From contig CM077820.1 of NCBI GenBank assembly GCA_039720395.1, positions 13,105,848 through 13,169,847 on the forward strand: DNA of 64,000 nt. Direction: 5' to 3'. This document shows, in pieces, positions 35,392 through 47,900 of the stretch; position 1 is the stretch's first letter, and every line of letters starts with the position of its first letter. This DNA is from Liquidambar formosana (lineage: Eukaryota > Streptophyta > Magnoliopsida > Saxifragales > Altingiaceae). Both the position numbers and the translations under genes were made by a program. The notes under the pieces are model-generated. The model was given only the letters and a program-made list of their open reading frames with translations. It was not told the origin of the DNA and searched no databases.

Positions 35392-35821
35392 TTTAAATTT
35401 GTATATCCTTGCAGTATTAGATTATTTCAAAAAAAAAAAAAAAATTTTTTTTGGCTCTTCTTAATTTGCAGATTTCCTTTTATACTTTTATGATAAGTAT
35501 TGCCTCAAATTCATGAATTTGCAATATCCTTTTTTAAAATCCATTTTAGAGAGATGAAAGAAAAAAGAAATATCTAATGCATTACATGCATTAATAGATA
35601 AATCTAAAATTTCTTCTATTATAATATTCAATCGATGTATTCTTAATAAGTTTTTACTCACAAACAATAAATGTGATATACTTGCGTGCAAAAGTCTAGG
35701 TTTGACGAGGTTTAGGTTTCGATTTCTGTGTGGGTGTATGTTTTTTCTATTGTTTAGCCAAAATAAAAGAAAAATAGAAAAAGTATTACTGATATGACAG
35801 ACCGTCATTTCACATTGAGCC

Positions 35822-38252
35822 TGTAACGACTCGAAATGGGGGTTGTTAGTTAAGTAGTAAGAAAATCAATTTTAAATCAATTTTGGTGGATGTTTGTTAA
35901 AAATATTTATTTAAAAAAAATTTTTAAAAAAATAAATTTATAGAAAATCCGGCATGGTCTTGTCTGTAAATAGGACATACTAAGTTATCGACAAATCCAA
36001 ACCTGTGGAAAACATGATAATAATATTTCCAGTCATCCACACAATATTCCAAAAATAAAGAAATCTACAGGCTGTATCGTAGTTACATGGGTCTCATTAA
36101 GATATGTATCCACTGTTTGATTAATTATCACAGGCTATGAAATTAAAATCAATACATGCCTAGGCTCAAAGCTTATTTCAAATATTCTCTACATGAATGC
36201 AAGTATGTCGACGTGCTCCCAAAACCCAGGTCAACTTAGCTTTGAAAATATGACCTGCAAGAAAACTGTGGGGGTATGAGCTATACGCTCAGTAGAAAAA
36301 CATTTCTCAAAATGACCCAAGGTTTTAAAAACCATAGTTTATATACATTTCAAGAACGCTACAAAACCATTGATTAGTTTGCAATATAATCTTTCAGTAA
36401 ATAAAACTGATATAGGTATAATGAAATAAACTGCAAAAGTTAAATCATTTAATACCAACGCCCCTTTTTCCTTTTTAAAGAGGTAAGAAATAACTCAATT
36501 TATTTGTTATTAATGTCATCATTTTACAAATGAATTATCCATTATTTTTTGATATTATATTATGGTTTTTTAAGCCAATAATCATCATCTATTATATCTG
36601 GCAATCCATAACATTAGTAATTTAAACTGATAAATCCTTCCCAAGTTATGCAGGGCCCTCGTGTACGGAAATAAGAAGAAACACTATGGATCCTTATCTG
36701 GGTCCAGAAAGTAACCTTAAGAGGAAACACTATAAATTCTACATGGATCCAGAAAGTAACCTCATTTCGGGAACACTACGGTCGTTGGGACTAGAAAGTA
36801 CCCCTTATTATCACATCCATATCATCACCACTTGTATGTTCATTTATCAATTCCATAATTATCACATAATCCGTAAAATTATATATAAATTTTCCAAAAA
36901 CCACATAATAGGTTTGTGCTTTGAAAACCATATGAAATAATTCTATAAATCATGGTAATCATTTTCCAACCATTTTTCAAAATAATGGTTTTAAAAACAT
37001 GTATATAAAAGTGACCCCCAATATTTTGACCACACAAAAATAGTCCAATAGGTTTTAAAACCAACTCAGTTTAAACCCTTAAACATATAAGAGTTTCATA
37101 AATAACAAGAATATAACAAAAGAGTAATGTAAATCAACCCTAGGTTTTCCAAAATTTATTAAAACCTATAAAATATACCCCCATGCATGATATTTATGCA
37201 AAAACTACTAAATACATGTAAAACTACATGATTTATACCCAAACCCTCACACATCAAGGGTTTAAAATGAGAAAATGTCCCCTACCTAAAAAATGAGTGA
37301 TACAAATGCCAAACCATCCCTACACGCACATAGATCGGGCCAAATTATGCTGAATTCGAGCTTGCTGGAGTTGGATTTGGGTTGCCATGCTCCGACGAGC
37401 CACCCACGACCTCCCCCGTCACTTTCCCTCTCTCATTCACTCTCTCTCTTGGCTGGAAAAATGGAAAAAGGGTGTAGAAATTCATGGGTTAAGGGTTTAT
37501 ATAGAAAAGGAAGGCAAAAGGGTCATTTTAACCCTTTGTAAAAACTGCCAATCGCAACTTTCAGACGTCTGAAACTATACTCTAGAAAACATCGCTCTCT
37601 GTAATTTTTAGACGTCTGAATGTAACTTTTAGATGTCTGAAATGTCACTTTTAGACGTCTGAGACACAAAGATAGTTGAAAATTGACAGTCAATCAAGTT
37701 ACTTCTCATCAACATTGACCACAACCTTTTTTTCATTAAAAACATTTAAGTAATCCATTTACTTTAAGTTATTTAATGAAAATAAGCAAATAACCCCCCA
37801 TTTGAATCCAAATAAAATATCAGAAAAAGCAAATTCCCAATATATCAAAATCTCATTCTAAGTTTTAGTACAAAATCCGTCTCCCGACAGATTTTCCTAA
37901 AACAAACATATGAGGAACCCAATCCAAACATGCTAATAAAATCCCATAAAATTACAGAAGTCTTATAATATTATAAACTTCTATTACCGCCAAAAATTAT
38001 CTTTAAAAATGAAGATTTACGAAAATTCATTTTTCCCAACACTTAGCCAAATTTCAGCAGCTTAAACCCGAAACTGCAATAAGGCCCAACATTCACTTAG
38101 GATACTCAATTCATCAAAGTAAGCACATATAATATCATATTATCATACACACGGATTACCCTTATATGAGGTTATCCAACAAATCAAGGGATTAACTACA
38201 CTAATCATATATTAAGCCGTAATAATTCCTATTAAGAAAACAGGTCCTCACA
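35822..38252 (-). mobile_element. Solo LTR, copy 1
   Basis: On minus it starts TGTGAGGACCTG and ends CGAGTCGTTACA, the TG...CA ends of an LTR. The flanks GAGCC (35817-35821) and GAGTC (38253-38257) form a 5-bp duplication with one mismatch. Length is 2431 bp. No internal retrotransposon domain is attached, so this is a solo LTR left by recombination. A TATA-like TATATAAACCC lies near 37500 on minus, and palindromic tandem repeats precede it. It is homologous over its length to copy 2 at 41329-43538. The family is probably Ty3/gypsy (inference). Confidence 0.85.
37559..37665. repeat. Palindromic tandem repeats in LTR copy 1
   Basis: Four spaced copies of a palindrome close to TCAGACGTCTGA occur at 37561, about 37608, 37629 and 37650, about 60-160 bp upstream of the LTR TATA box (minus orientation). 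GACGTC is a known bZIP core; function here is inferred. Confidence 0.75.
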
Positions 38253-41200
38253 GAGTCATTTTTGATGTACCTATAAACATGTGTTAATGAATTTAAAAAA
38301 AAAAAAAAAGAAAAAAAAAGATATGTGTCTTTGAAAACACATAAACTCTACACATTGAATATAGGGGCGTTTGGAGATAAGTCCTCTTTTCAAAACTTAT
38401 ACAAATGCAAGTCCCTTTTTAAGAACTAGGTAAGCCTCAAGTCCTCTTTATAATGTCAAGACAAAAATGCCCTTATCACTATTAACTCTTTCCATTTAAA
38501 ATTTAAATAAATAAATTTTCCATCATACCTAGAGAGTATTTTGTCCCAAAATTTTCGAAAATCATGTCCCCTCATATCCGAAGATTCCATAATTGAATTA
38601 AAGGCAAACAAACGTCTCTCTCCACATAGATCTTGTAACTGTTTTAAATTTTATATTTTCGTGTTTGTATTTGAAAAATTATAATAAAATGTGTAAATAT
38701 TTTAAAATTGGAATGATACTTTGTGTAATTGTTTTAATTTTTTTTTTCAAAAACTAAAATTTATTTTATTTTTTAGGTAGACATTCTTTTTTGGGTATTG
38801 AAAACAGTTACACTTGGGTTTGGATTTTTTTTTTTTAACTGTTTTAAATAACTTGAAAATAAAAATTTAAAAAAAAAACGCACAAAAGTTACATGTACTT
38901 TGTGTAACAATAATTATATATGAACCATAGATTACTAGTGAAAATCAAGTAATCTCGTGCGTTAAAAATGGAAGAAAATAAAATGAAATAATCATAGTTA
39001 TACCATATCTAAATATGGTATCAAATCAACAAAAATCAAGTAATTTTGTGCGTTAAAAATAGAAGAAAATAAAAATAAATAGCCATAATTATATTGTATT
39101 TGAATATAGTATCAAATCTACAAAAATCAAGTCATCTCGTGTGTTAAAAACAGAATAAAATAAAAAAAATTCAAATTCAAATCATTAATGAGGAAGGAAA
39201 ATCTGGTATTTGTATGAAAAATCCCTTTAATTGCTTACAATATCTTACGGGAAGGGCATAAATGGTATTCGTGAGAAGATGATTCCCAATATCAGTCCAA
39301 AATGTGGTCGTTTTAGTGAGGGTGTGGGCTTGAAGCATTAAAAGAAATAGGGTTATTGATGATTTAGTACCATTAACTTTATCCTCAATTTCAATCTAGT
39401 CTACAAATGTTGAAATTGCATGATTTTGGGACAATTTTAAAATTGTTGATTCAATGTGAACCAACAAGTGATGTTTGTCACTTGGGTTGACGGAATAAGC
39501 ACGTGACTAGCATGTACGTGTTTACTTGGTGTACATGTGGTAGCAGGTGTCCCAAACGATGTCGTTTTGAAGCCCAAAAATTAAAATTAAATAATAATAA
39601 TAAATTTAAAAAGAAAACATAAAGAAAAGGAAAAGGAAAAAAACAAAAGGAAAAAAAGAAGAAGAAGAAGGAATAGACGAAGAAGATAAAGACTTATGCC
39701 TGTTGAGTGTCTCCTTCACCGGCCAAAAAAAAAAAAAAAGTGTTCTTTTAGGTTATTACGTCGGAAAATGGAAGATTGATTGTCCTCGTTGGAAAACGAC
39801 CCAAACAAAAAAAAAGGGGAAAAATAAAGAAAGGGAGAAGAAGAATCATATCGAGTTTACATCTATGTGGTTTAGGGAAAATCTGGTGTTCAATGTGTAC
39901 ATAGTAGCCCCACTTGCCTAGGTCCCAACTCTGGCTTACTGCTCTTGTTTCGAATAGATTGGATCCGCTGCCCCTTTAACAAATGCGGGCTTCGAACTTT
40001 CACCCCGCTTTCCCTACTTCAATGGAAAGGGGGTAATCGCCCATCTAATAGCAGAGGAGCCACTAAATTAGTCTCCTGCATGCCCCTATACTTCACAGTT
40101 GACAAGAACTAATTTGGAGACATGCCAAGAGAGGAATGACTCCATGGAAACCCATTTTGCTCGTAAGGTTTACTTTGGATATCGACCTCTATGAATGACA
40201 ATCTCATGATTTGGGTTGTCTAGATTTAAGCACGATAGGGTTGGGGATACGATTTTAAAGGGGCTTTCAAAAAAATATGCCAAAAATGAATGGACCTTAA
40301 CGATGGTGATCCCTGTGTTGATAAGATCCAAGCATAGGGGGAAGCACGATAGAAGCAGCGACAACTTCCCTCCATGAATTGTGAGTTGAAGGACCTTTTA
40401 ATGGGGTTGACCACTGTTGTCGGCATTAGGAAGAAGAGGTAGAGGAAGAAGAAGAGGGTTTTTAAGCTATAATAATTTACATTTACATCAGGTTCAGATT
40501 TGTGTGTGGGTTCTAATATCGGTAAATTTGGTTTTGTAGACTACTTAAATATTTGTTATTGCTCTACCATCGTTGGTAGCCCAACGAGGAACTAGAAAGA
40601 GGAGCTAGAAGAAAGGAAAGAAACAGCAATGGCAGCTATCACCATCAGCAACCCAACGAGAAAACCTAGACCTCCACTTTCCAACAAAGAAACATTGCTT
40701 TAACCAGTGTATATATATATATTTTAAATTTTAAATTTTAAATTTTTTCATGTCTTGTTCTGTTTTTGTTTTTTTATTTTTTAATTTAATGTTTGATCTT
40801 GAAGTGACGTCGTTTGGGATACATGCTACCACATGTGTGCCAAGTAAGCACGCATATATTTGTCATGTGCTTATTCCATCAACCCAAGTGACGGATGTCA
40901 CTTGTTGGTTCACATTGAATCAACAAATTTAAAATTGGGGGCATTTGGCCACAAGTCCATTTTTATATACTTGTACGGGTTGAAGTACCACTTAAAAAAG
41001 TAATGAAGTGTCAAGTCCACTAAGAGAGCACAAGACAAAAATGCCCCTGCCCCTCAATATAATTAGTTTCGTTCCAAAATTTGAACAAAAACTTTCCTTA
41101 AATTCTAGAGATTTCCTCCACACAGTATCTGCAAAGATCCTCATCCGAGAATTACGCAATTGAATTAAACTCAAATGAAAGTTTCTTTGCAAGAAGGTTA

Positions 41201-41328
41201 TAGTTCAACTTTGCGGTGCGAAGATGGAATTTGCTACCGCTCTTTCATCGTTGGCAAATAAACACCAGCCTGATAATCCTTTGGGAGGAGCAACTTATTC
41301 ATCAGAAAAAATTGCCTAACAGTTACAT

Positions 41329-43538
41329 TGTGAGGACCCAAGGCTTGATTTATGAGAATTTTGGGTTAGGATGTGCTAAGGTAGGTTTTCGTGAGCCTAG
41401 CACTTCTTTTTGTGTATGTTGAGCAATATAGTTGACTACAGTAAATTATAGCCGACTATATTACTAGGCAGAATTTATTTTTATGCTTGTTGAATAATTT
41501 AGTTGACTATAGTGACTTATAGTCGACTATATTATCAGGCAGAACCTCTTTTGTGCATGCTGAGAAATTTAGTTGACTATAATAAGTTATAGTCGGCTAT
41601 ATTGTCAGGCAGAATGTTACAATACTCAATTTGGAGAGTTTTAGTCGACTATAACTCATTATAGCCGACTATAACGCACAGATTTCAGTTTTTGGGCTAG
41701 ATTTTAATGGGGTAAAAATACCATCATACCCCTCACTTATACCCCATTTATAAACCCATCTTCTAGAGGGTTCTTACCCATCTTTCCAGTCAAGAGAGAA
41801 AGAGAGAGAGGAAGAGAAAGAGAAAGGGGGAGAGGCTCGACGGTGGCTCGCCGGAGGACGGTGGCCTCGATCCGACGCCGGCAAGCTCGAATCTAGCGTA
41901 TTTTGGCTTGATCTACACACGTATGGTTGTGGATTTGGATTTCTTCACTCTATTTTTGAGGTAGGGGCATTTTCTCATCTTAAACCATTGATGCATGGGG
42001 GTTTTGGGTCTAAATCATATAAAAATGTATGTATTTGACATGCTTTGCATAAACATCATGCATGTGGTCATATTTTATGGGTTTTGATAAATTTTGGAAA
42101 ATCTAGGGTTTTGTATTATACCCTATTTGGTCATATGCATGTTACATTTCAAACCCTCACATGATTTGGGGTACAATGGGTTGGTTTACATACCCCCTTT
42201 TTGTTATATTCTTGTTATTATGAAACTCTTATATGTTTAAGGGTTTAAATAGGTTGGTTTTTAAACCTATTGGACTATTTTGTGTGGTTGGAATATTGAG
42301 GGTCATTTTTATATATATCTGATTTGAAACCATTATATTGAAAATGGTTGGAAAATGATTATCATGATTTATGGAGTTATTTTATATGGTTTTCATTGTA
42401 CAAACCTATCATGTGGTTTTTGGAAGATTTATATATAATTTTCCGGATTATGTGAGAATTATGGAAATTAATAAATGAAAAGAAAAAGTGATGATGATAT
42501 GGTGATGAGGGCTACTGGAGACAGGATTACTGCGGTCCCAAAGGAACGGGACGTCTTGCCGTGTTTTCCTATCTTTTAGTCCTGGGTTATGTGCCCGAAT
42601 AGAGGTTACTGCGGTCCCAGATAGGGATGTCTTGCCGTGCTTCCTCTTGAGGTTACTGCGGTCCCAGATAGGGATGTCTTGCTGTGTTTCCTCTTATTCC
42701 GCGCGCGAGGGCCCCACATGACTTGGGGAGGATTTATCAGTTTGAAAGACTGATGTTATGGATTGCCAGATATGGCGGATATTGGTTATTGGTTTATAAG
42801 GCCGTGATATGATATCAGAAAATGATGGTTAATTCATTTGTAAAATGATGATTTTGATAACAAATAACTTGAGTTTTTCTTACCTCTTAAAAGAAAAAGG
42901 GGTGTTGGTATTTAATGATTTAACTTCCGCAGTTTATTTCATTATACCTATATCGGTTTTATTTACTGAAAAATTTTATACTGCAACTAATCATTGGTTT
43001 TGCAGGGCTCTTGAAAAGTATATAAACTATGATTTTTAAAACCTTGGATTATTTTGGGAAAATGTTTTCCTACTGAGCGTGTAGCTCATACCCCCACAGT
43101 TTTTCTTGCAGGTCATATTTTCAAAATAAAGCTTGACCTGGGGTTGGGAAGCACATCAACATGCTTGCATTCATATAGAAGATCATTGTATTTTATTTCG
43201 GCTTTGAGCCTAGGCATGTATTAATTTTAATTCATGGCCTGTAATAAAAAAGATAAGTAGTGGATGCAGATGTGGATGAGACCCATGTGATTACGATACA
43301 GCTTGTAGTTTTATTTATTTTTGGAATAGTGTGTGGATGGTTGAAATGATTATAAATGGGTTTTCTACAGGTTTTATGATTAGTCGATAACTTGGTATGT
43401 CCTATTTACAAACGGGACCATGCCGGATTTTCTAAAAATGTTTTCAAAAGAATTATTTTTATTAAACATCCACCAAAATTGGCTTTAAAATTGATTTTCT
43501 TACTATATAACTAACGGTCCCCATTTTGGGTCGTTACA
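41329..43538 (+). mobile_element. Solo LTR, copy 2 (inside C)
   Basis: Starts TGTGAGGACCC and ends GGGTCGTTACA, flanked by a perfect 5-bp duplication TACAT (41324-41328 and 43539-43543). Length is 2210 bp. TATA-like TTTATAAACCC near 41747, then a GA-rich leader (41793-41835). It matches copy 1 along its length in opposite orientation, for example CATACCCCCACAGTTTTTCT near 43090 against AGAAAACTGTGGGGGTATGA near 36263. No PBS, PPT or gag-pol is present. Confidence 0.9.
41428..41675. repeat. Palindromic tandem repeats in LTR copy 2
   Basis: Three ~75-bp tandem units end in AGGCAGAA. Each carries a pair of TAGTTGACTATA/TATAGTCGACTATA palindromes, and a fourth pair lies near 41642. They precede the LTR TATA box by 70-320 bp, in the region matching the differently worded palindromes of copy 1. 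Confidence 0.8.
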
Positions 43539-44907
43539 TACATGGCTGGTAAAACCAACATACCCTGAAACATATGTTTATGTAACTATTTAAGACATAC
43601 ATCCAAACCCAGTAATATATATTGTGTCCATCTTGAAAGTAACTGTTTTATGGGTTTTTGTTGTTAATAGCACAATCGAATGGAATTAATCCATCCACAA
43701 CCGAAAATATTAATATGTAACTATTTAAGATATATACCTAAACCCTAGAAACAGTTACACCCAAACCCTTGAAAAAAAACATCAACCTTTAAAACCCTAA
43801 AAATAGTTATACTCAAATCTACAAAAAATGATAAAATTGACGAAAATTACAATTTTAACGTTAAAAGTTATGGGATTTAGAGGGGGGAAAAAAAGAAGAA
43901 GAAGAAGAAACCAAGAGAAAACTCACGTTTTTGAGCCATTTTTTTGGGTGTAGATTGTCTTCCTTCAACAGTGACCACGACATCTCTCCGATGGCTTTTT
44001 CTAGTTGGTTACAGGTCACTTTTAGGGAGGAAGAGGTAAAGCACGAAATTTGCGGGGAAACCATTGGTGAAAGCTGAAAATCCTTCTGTTGAATGATGGG
44101 TGGGTATCAAGAGGATTTGGGTATCTTGTCGAAAATTCCTCCATCAAAAGTAAAGGGCATTGTTGGTATTGTTTGGTTTTATAAAACAAAAGGTTTGCTT
44201 AAACGTCAACGTTTAGAAAAAAAAAAAAAAGTGGACTTATGGCTAAAGAACAAAAGTGATGAGACTTAACACTTTACCAAACGTGTGTTTTGGACTTCTG
44301 CCTAATTTCCCCTTAAAATTGTCCCAAAATTGTGCAATTTCAAAGTTTGTGGACTAGATTGAAATTGAGGGTGAAGTTAATGGTACTAAATCATCAATAA
44401 CCCAAAGAAATATATGTGGACTCTTGGCCGGATGTTTATGCTAAAAGTGTACTTTTGGCTAATTTCCCTTTAAATATATGTTTGCATGCATGTTCGCACA
44501 CTTAGAAAAGTGGGTGCGTACATCCATCACCTTATTTTTTTCCCCCAACGATAAAAGTAAGAATTATACCATTACAATTAATGTATAGAGTCCTAACAAC
44601 CGACGTAATATTTCCAATAATTTTCTTATAAGGAGTCTTAAACCAATACATAAATAATATCTTACTGTATTTGTTTTATTATTTTTGTGATTGTGGATGT
44701 TGATAAATAAATAATATTGATATTTTTTTTGTTCTTTTAATTTTTTCCTTAGACATAGGAATTTGAGCACTATTAAATTTTTAAATAACATTTAATTTTT
44801 AATTTAGATATTATATTACTTATTAGTCCGATATAGTAATTTTTGTTATTTGCATTTGATTTCGTGCATTGCACATGTTACCATTTATAATACCAATAAA
44901 AGAGAGT

Positions 44908-47900
44908 CTAGGTTAACTGCTAGAAAGTGCCACAATTAAAATGGGGAGTGTTCTTCAATTTGAATTCTCCAAACCCCTTGATTAAGAGGAGGGGGGGAAG
45001 GCGTTTCAAGGTAAATGTGAAAGATAAAAATATAGACTATGGTCATTCCGTTTCAAATGGAAAATATAAGAAAGTTAAAATCATCTCATTTCACCAAGAG
45101 CAAGACATTAAACAGATAATACTAGATGGGCACAGGAGCGCATACTAGTGTATCTGCCCTAGTAACATATTTGATTCGCCAATTAAATACAAAACAATGA
45201 GCGCATTTATGATCGAGATTTGGTTTAGCTTGGGATGATGAGTTAACAAAGGTAGGATCGTCCGATTCATACCTAGTTGAAATGGCGAATCAGTCAACTC
45301 AGATGATCCCCAATATCAACCATATCAAAATGGACTCACTCTTTAAAAAAATCTCCAAGGCTCTACAGTTCTACCAAAAAGGAATTGAAAGGCCTACCTA
45401 GTCCATTCAAAAAATGTGTAAAATAAGTTTGTTACCAACGAAGGATGGATTCTAAATAGCATGGAATTAGAATGCTATTGTGCTATCCAATTAGTCACAT
45501 GAAAAAGGTTTACAGAAATCTGTAACCAATGTCCTCTTCCCACCAAATCCATTAAAGGGAAGAGGACCCCCTTATTGTGGCACCTATAAAGGGGATCTTA
45601 GACTTACGAGAACAACCCTAAGGTGTGACCATTTGAAATATAGAGAGCTATCCCGTTTTATTGCCAAGGCTCTCTTTCTAACTTGTGTGTCAGTACGTCC
45701 ATGTTGACATTGCACTAGTGCCAAGTTGAGAGGATTGACTTCTGACCTCGAGTGCACCACATAATTTCTATCTGTGTAGAATTTAGCCCATACAGTAAAT
45801 GTTCAAAAAAAAAAAAATTGGAAGGAAAAGTCATTTAGTGGTAATTACCTATCCCAATTTGACCCAAAGAACAATATTTACAATAGTCTATTCTGATCCT
45901 ATACTTGAGAGAAGTTTTAGGCCCTGTTTGGGAATTTTGAAAATTGGATTAAGCCGGGTCTACTATTATAATATTGCCTAGTTTTTAAATAAACTATCTC
46001 ACAGTTGGTCAAAAAAAGAAAAAAATTGTACCTATGCCTTGTTTTGCATAAGGCCGGCTAAAACAAATGTACAAAACAAGGAACACACCAAATAGTAGTG
46101 AAATTGCAGATGACTTTTGAGGCTAGTGGCATGTCCTACCCCATAAGGTCATAAATTCTCCTATCGTTTCACCCAAAAAAAAAAAAAAAAAAAAAAGGAA
46201 GAAGAAGCGGTGAAATCAAATTAGTAAGACTTCTTTTTAGTTGTTCATATTTGTTTATATCCCAAATGTCCCATTTTCGAATTTTTTTTTCATTTTGTGT
46301 GACTTTTATATTTTATTTTTCCTTCCGGCCTCTTTCTTTTTTACTCTGAATTTGCGATGGAAACCCTTCTTAGTTCAACGAATTAAGGAAGTTCTTTAAA
46401 GTATGCTTTGAACTAACTTTATGAGGTCTTTAAGAAATGGAAATTCATCAACCAAGAAAAAAAAAAATAAAAAAAAGAGTGAGAAATTCAATTGCTCCTA
46501 TGGGCCCCACGCCATATAATCTTTTAGACATATCAGCCGGCCCATGCTAAAAATGCATAACATAAAAAGATGTTTGATATTAGGAAACTTAAACCAATGT
46601 TGAAGTGTTGGGTGGCACATTTCTATTGGCGCAACACTCTCCATCCACATGTCACATGCTTTGCTCCCATTAAACATGCTTTACAGGTTTAATGGGAGCA
46701 AATCAAATTTTATTAAGCCTAAATATAATAAATTTTTTTTAAAAAAAAATTATAAAAAGAACAGAAAATTATTAGGCATTGACAAGGCAAGCCATTTATA
46801 TTTATATTTTATATTTTTTATTTTTATATAGAAGACCATACTTAAGGCAGGCCAAGGATTTTAAATCTAATAAAGCAAAATCATGATGCTCGTTAATGAA
46901 ATAAGCAGAGGCCCTGGCCCTTAGTTGCGAGGCTTTGAGGTGTTACTATTTTGATAAGCGAAACTAGGGGCGTCAATGAGTAAATACGAAGAAAAATTCT
47001 TCCGTGAATCATGCCTTTGGCTCTGGTGTCCCAACAACGATAAACATGTGGCTAGCTATCCTGCAAAAATTGGGAATCTTGGGGGGCTAGATTTTATGCA
47101 TTCCTAGGCTCATACGTTAGGGTAATTATAAACGCCCCGTATGTTTTCTGAAGTTTGACTTTCTTGTCATTTTTTTTTTAGTTAGCCTCTCTGTACGGAT
47201 TCGGATTTGGTGCAATTGGCTACTTTTATTGCATAGTGCAATAAACGTAGGATCGATGACATGTGACAAGGAGGAGAAATGGAGGGTTGAAATTTGAGAG
47301 ATACATTTGACGCCTAACAGCCCTCCATTTCACGTGTCATCGAACCTACGTTTACTGAACCATGTAGTAATTGCACCAAATCCAAATCCCTCTCCCTACC
47401 CGATACCCACCATTCATTTAGTCAGGTGAGACTCCTTACCATTAATTGGATGATCCAATGAAATTTGAATCATTCATAACATATGAAAACCACCAATTCA
47501 TATGGGATCCACCAAATATGAATTATTTAGATTTTACTAAACCGTCTAGTTGATGATGAGGGTCCTTCTCCCATTTAATCTCCCCCATCTTTTATTTATT
47601 TATTATTTTTAATGAGCTTCTCTCCAACTTGGTCAGTTGGGCTCGTCTCCAATAAAATCTCCCCATTACATCAGTTGATAAATGATGGGCAAGAAAATCA
47701 ACGGGATCGATTGGCTTCCATTTTTAGTTTTCTCTACACTTGGAGTTGTTTTTCCACAAAAGCATATCTGCCCTCCGAGGATTTATGGACAAAATCGATT
47801 GGTATGAAGTCATAAGTTGATGCCGTTGGGTCTATAGCCTAGTGCCCCTTATGGGGCAGTTTCGAGATCTATTCCTCAAAGCATTATAAGGTCTAATATT

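Larger units (their letters stand above)
40938..44312. mobile_element. Mutator-like element C (inside the right arm of B)
   Basis: Ends GGGGCATTTGGCCACAAGTCC and GGACTTCTGCCTAATTTCCCC. The flanks TTAAAATTG (40929-40937 and 44313-44321) form a perfect 9-bp duplication. The intact left arm of B gives the pre-insertion sequence and confirms both edges. Without the LTR it is about 1.16 kb. It belongs to the same family as A. Confidence 0.85.
39350..44403. mobile_element. Mutator-like foldback element B (inside A)
   Basis: Ends GGGTTATTGATGATTTAGTACC and its exact reverse complement at 44382-44403. The flanks AAAGAAATA (39341-39349 and 44404-44412) form a perfect 9-bp duplication. Left arm about 39350-39560; right arm 40790-40937 plus 44322-44403, split by element C. 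The interior (39570-40790) includes a purine-rich stretch and about 800 bp of less AT-rich DNA (39910-40450) of unknown origin, possibly captured. Confidence 0.85.
38364..44469. mobile_element. Outer Mutator-like element A of the nest
   Basis: Left end GGGGCGTTTGGAGATAAGTCC, right end GGCTAATTTCCCT. The flanks TTGAATATA (38355-38363) and TTAAATATA (44470-44478) form a 9-bp duplication with one mismatch. The surrounding DNA joins as array unit G. It shares end motifs (GGGGCRTTTGG, AAGTCC, TAATTTCCC) with inner element C. It contains element B, which contains C, which contains solo LTR copy 2. No transposase frame. Confidence 0.75.
35392..44907 (+). repeat. 1.3-kb array unit G, split by a solo LTR and by a transposon nest
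   Basis: Unit sequence is found at 35392-35821, 38253-38363 and 44470-44907. Joined, these keep the unit order: CATTTCACATTGAGCC, ACATGTGTTAATGAATTTAA, ACTCTACACATTGAATATA, then TGTTTGCATGCATGTTCGCACACTTAG and AAGTGGGTGCG, ACATAGGAATTTGAGCAC. The CTAG near the end has decayed (CCATTTATAATACC). Confidence 0.7.

Noticed and set aside
39910..40450. Organelle or gene fragment captured in element B
   Set aside because: Base composition is unlike its surroundings, but I could not recognise any organelle or nuclear gene in it; left as unknown.
35822..43538. One complete LTR retrotransposon bounded by the two LTRs
   Set aside because: The LTRs are in opposite orientation, each has its own 5-bp duplication, and no gag-pol lies between them.
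20700..45000. CRISPR-like or centromeric short satellite
   Set aside because: Repeat units are about 1.3 kb, degenerate and interrupted, with no regular short spacers and no 150-180-bp monomer.
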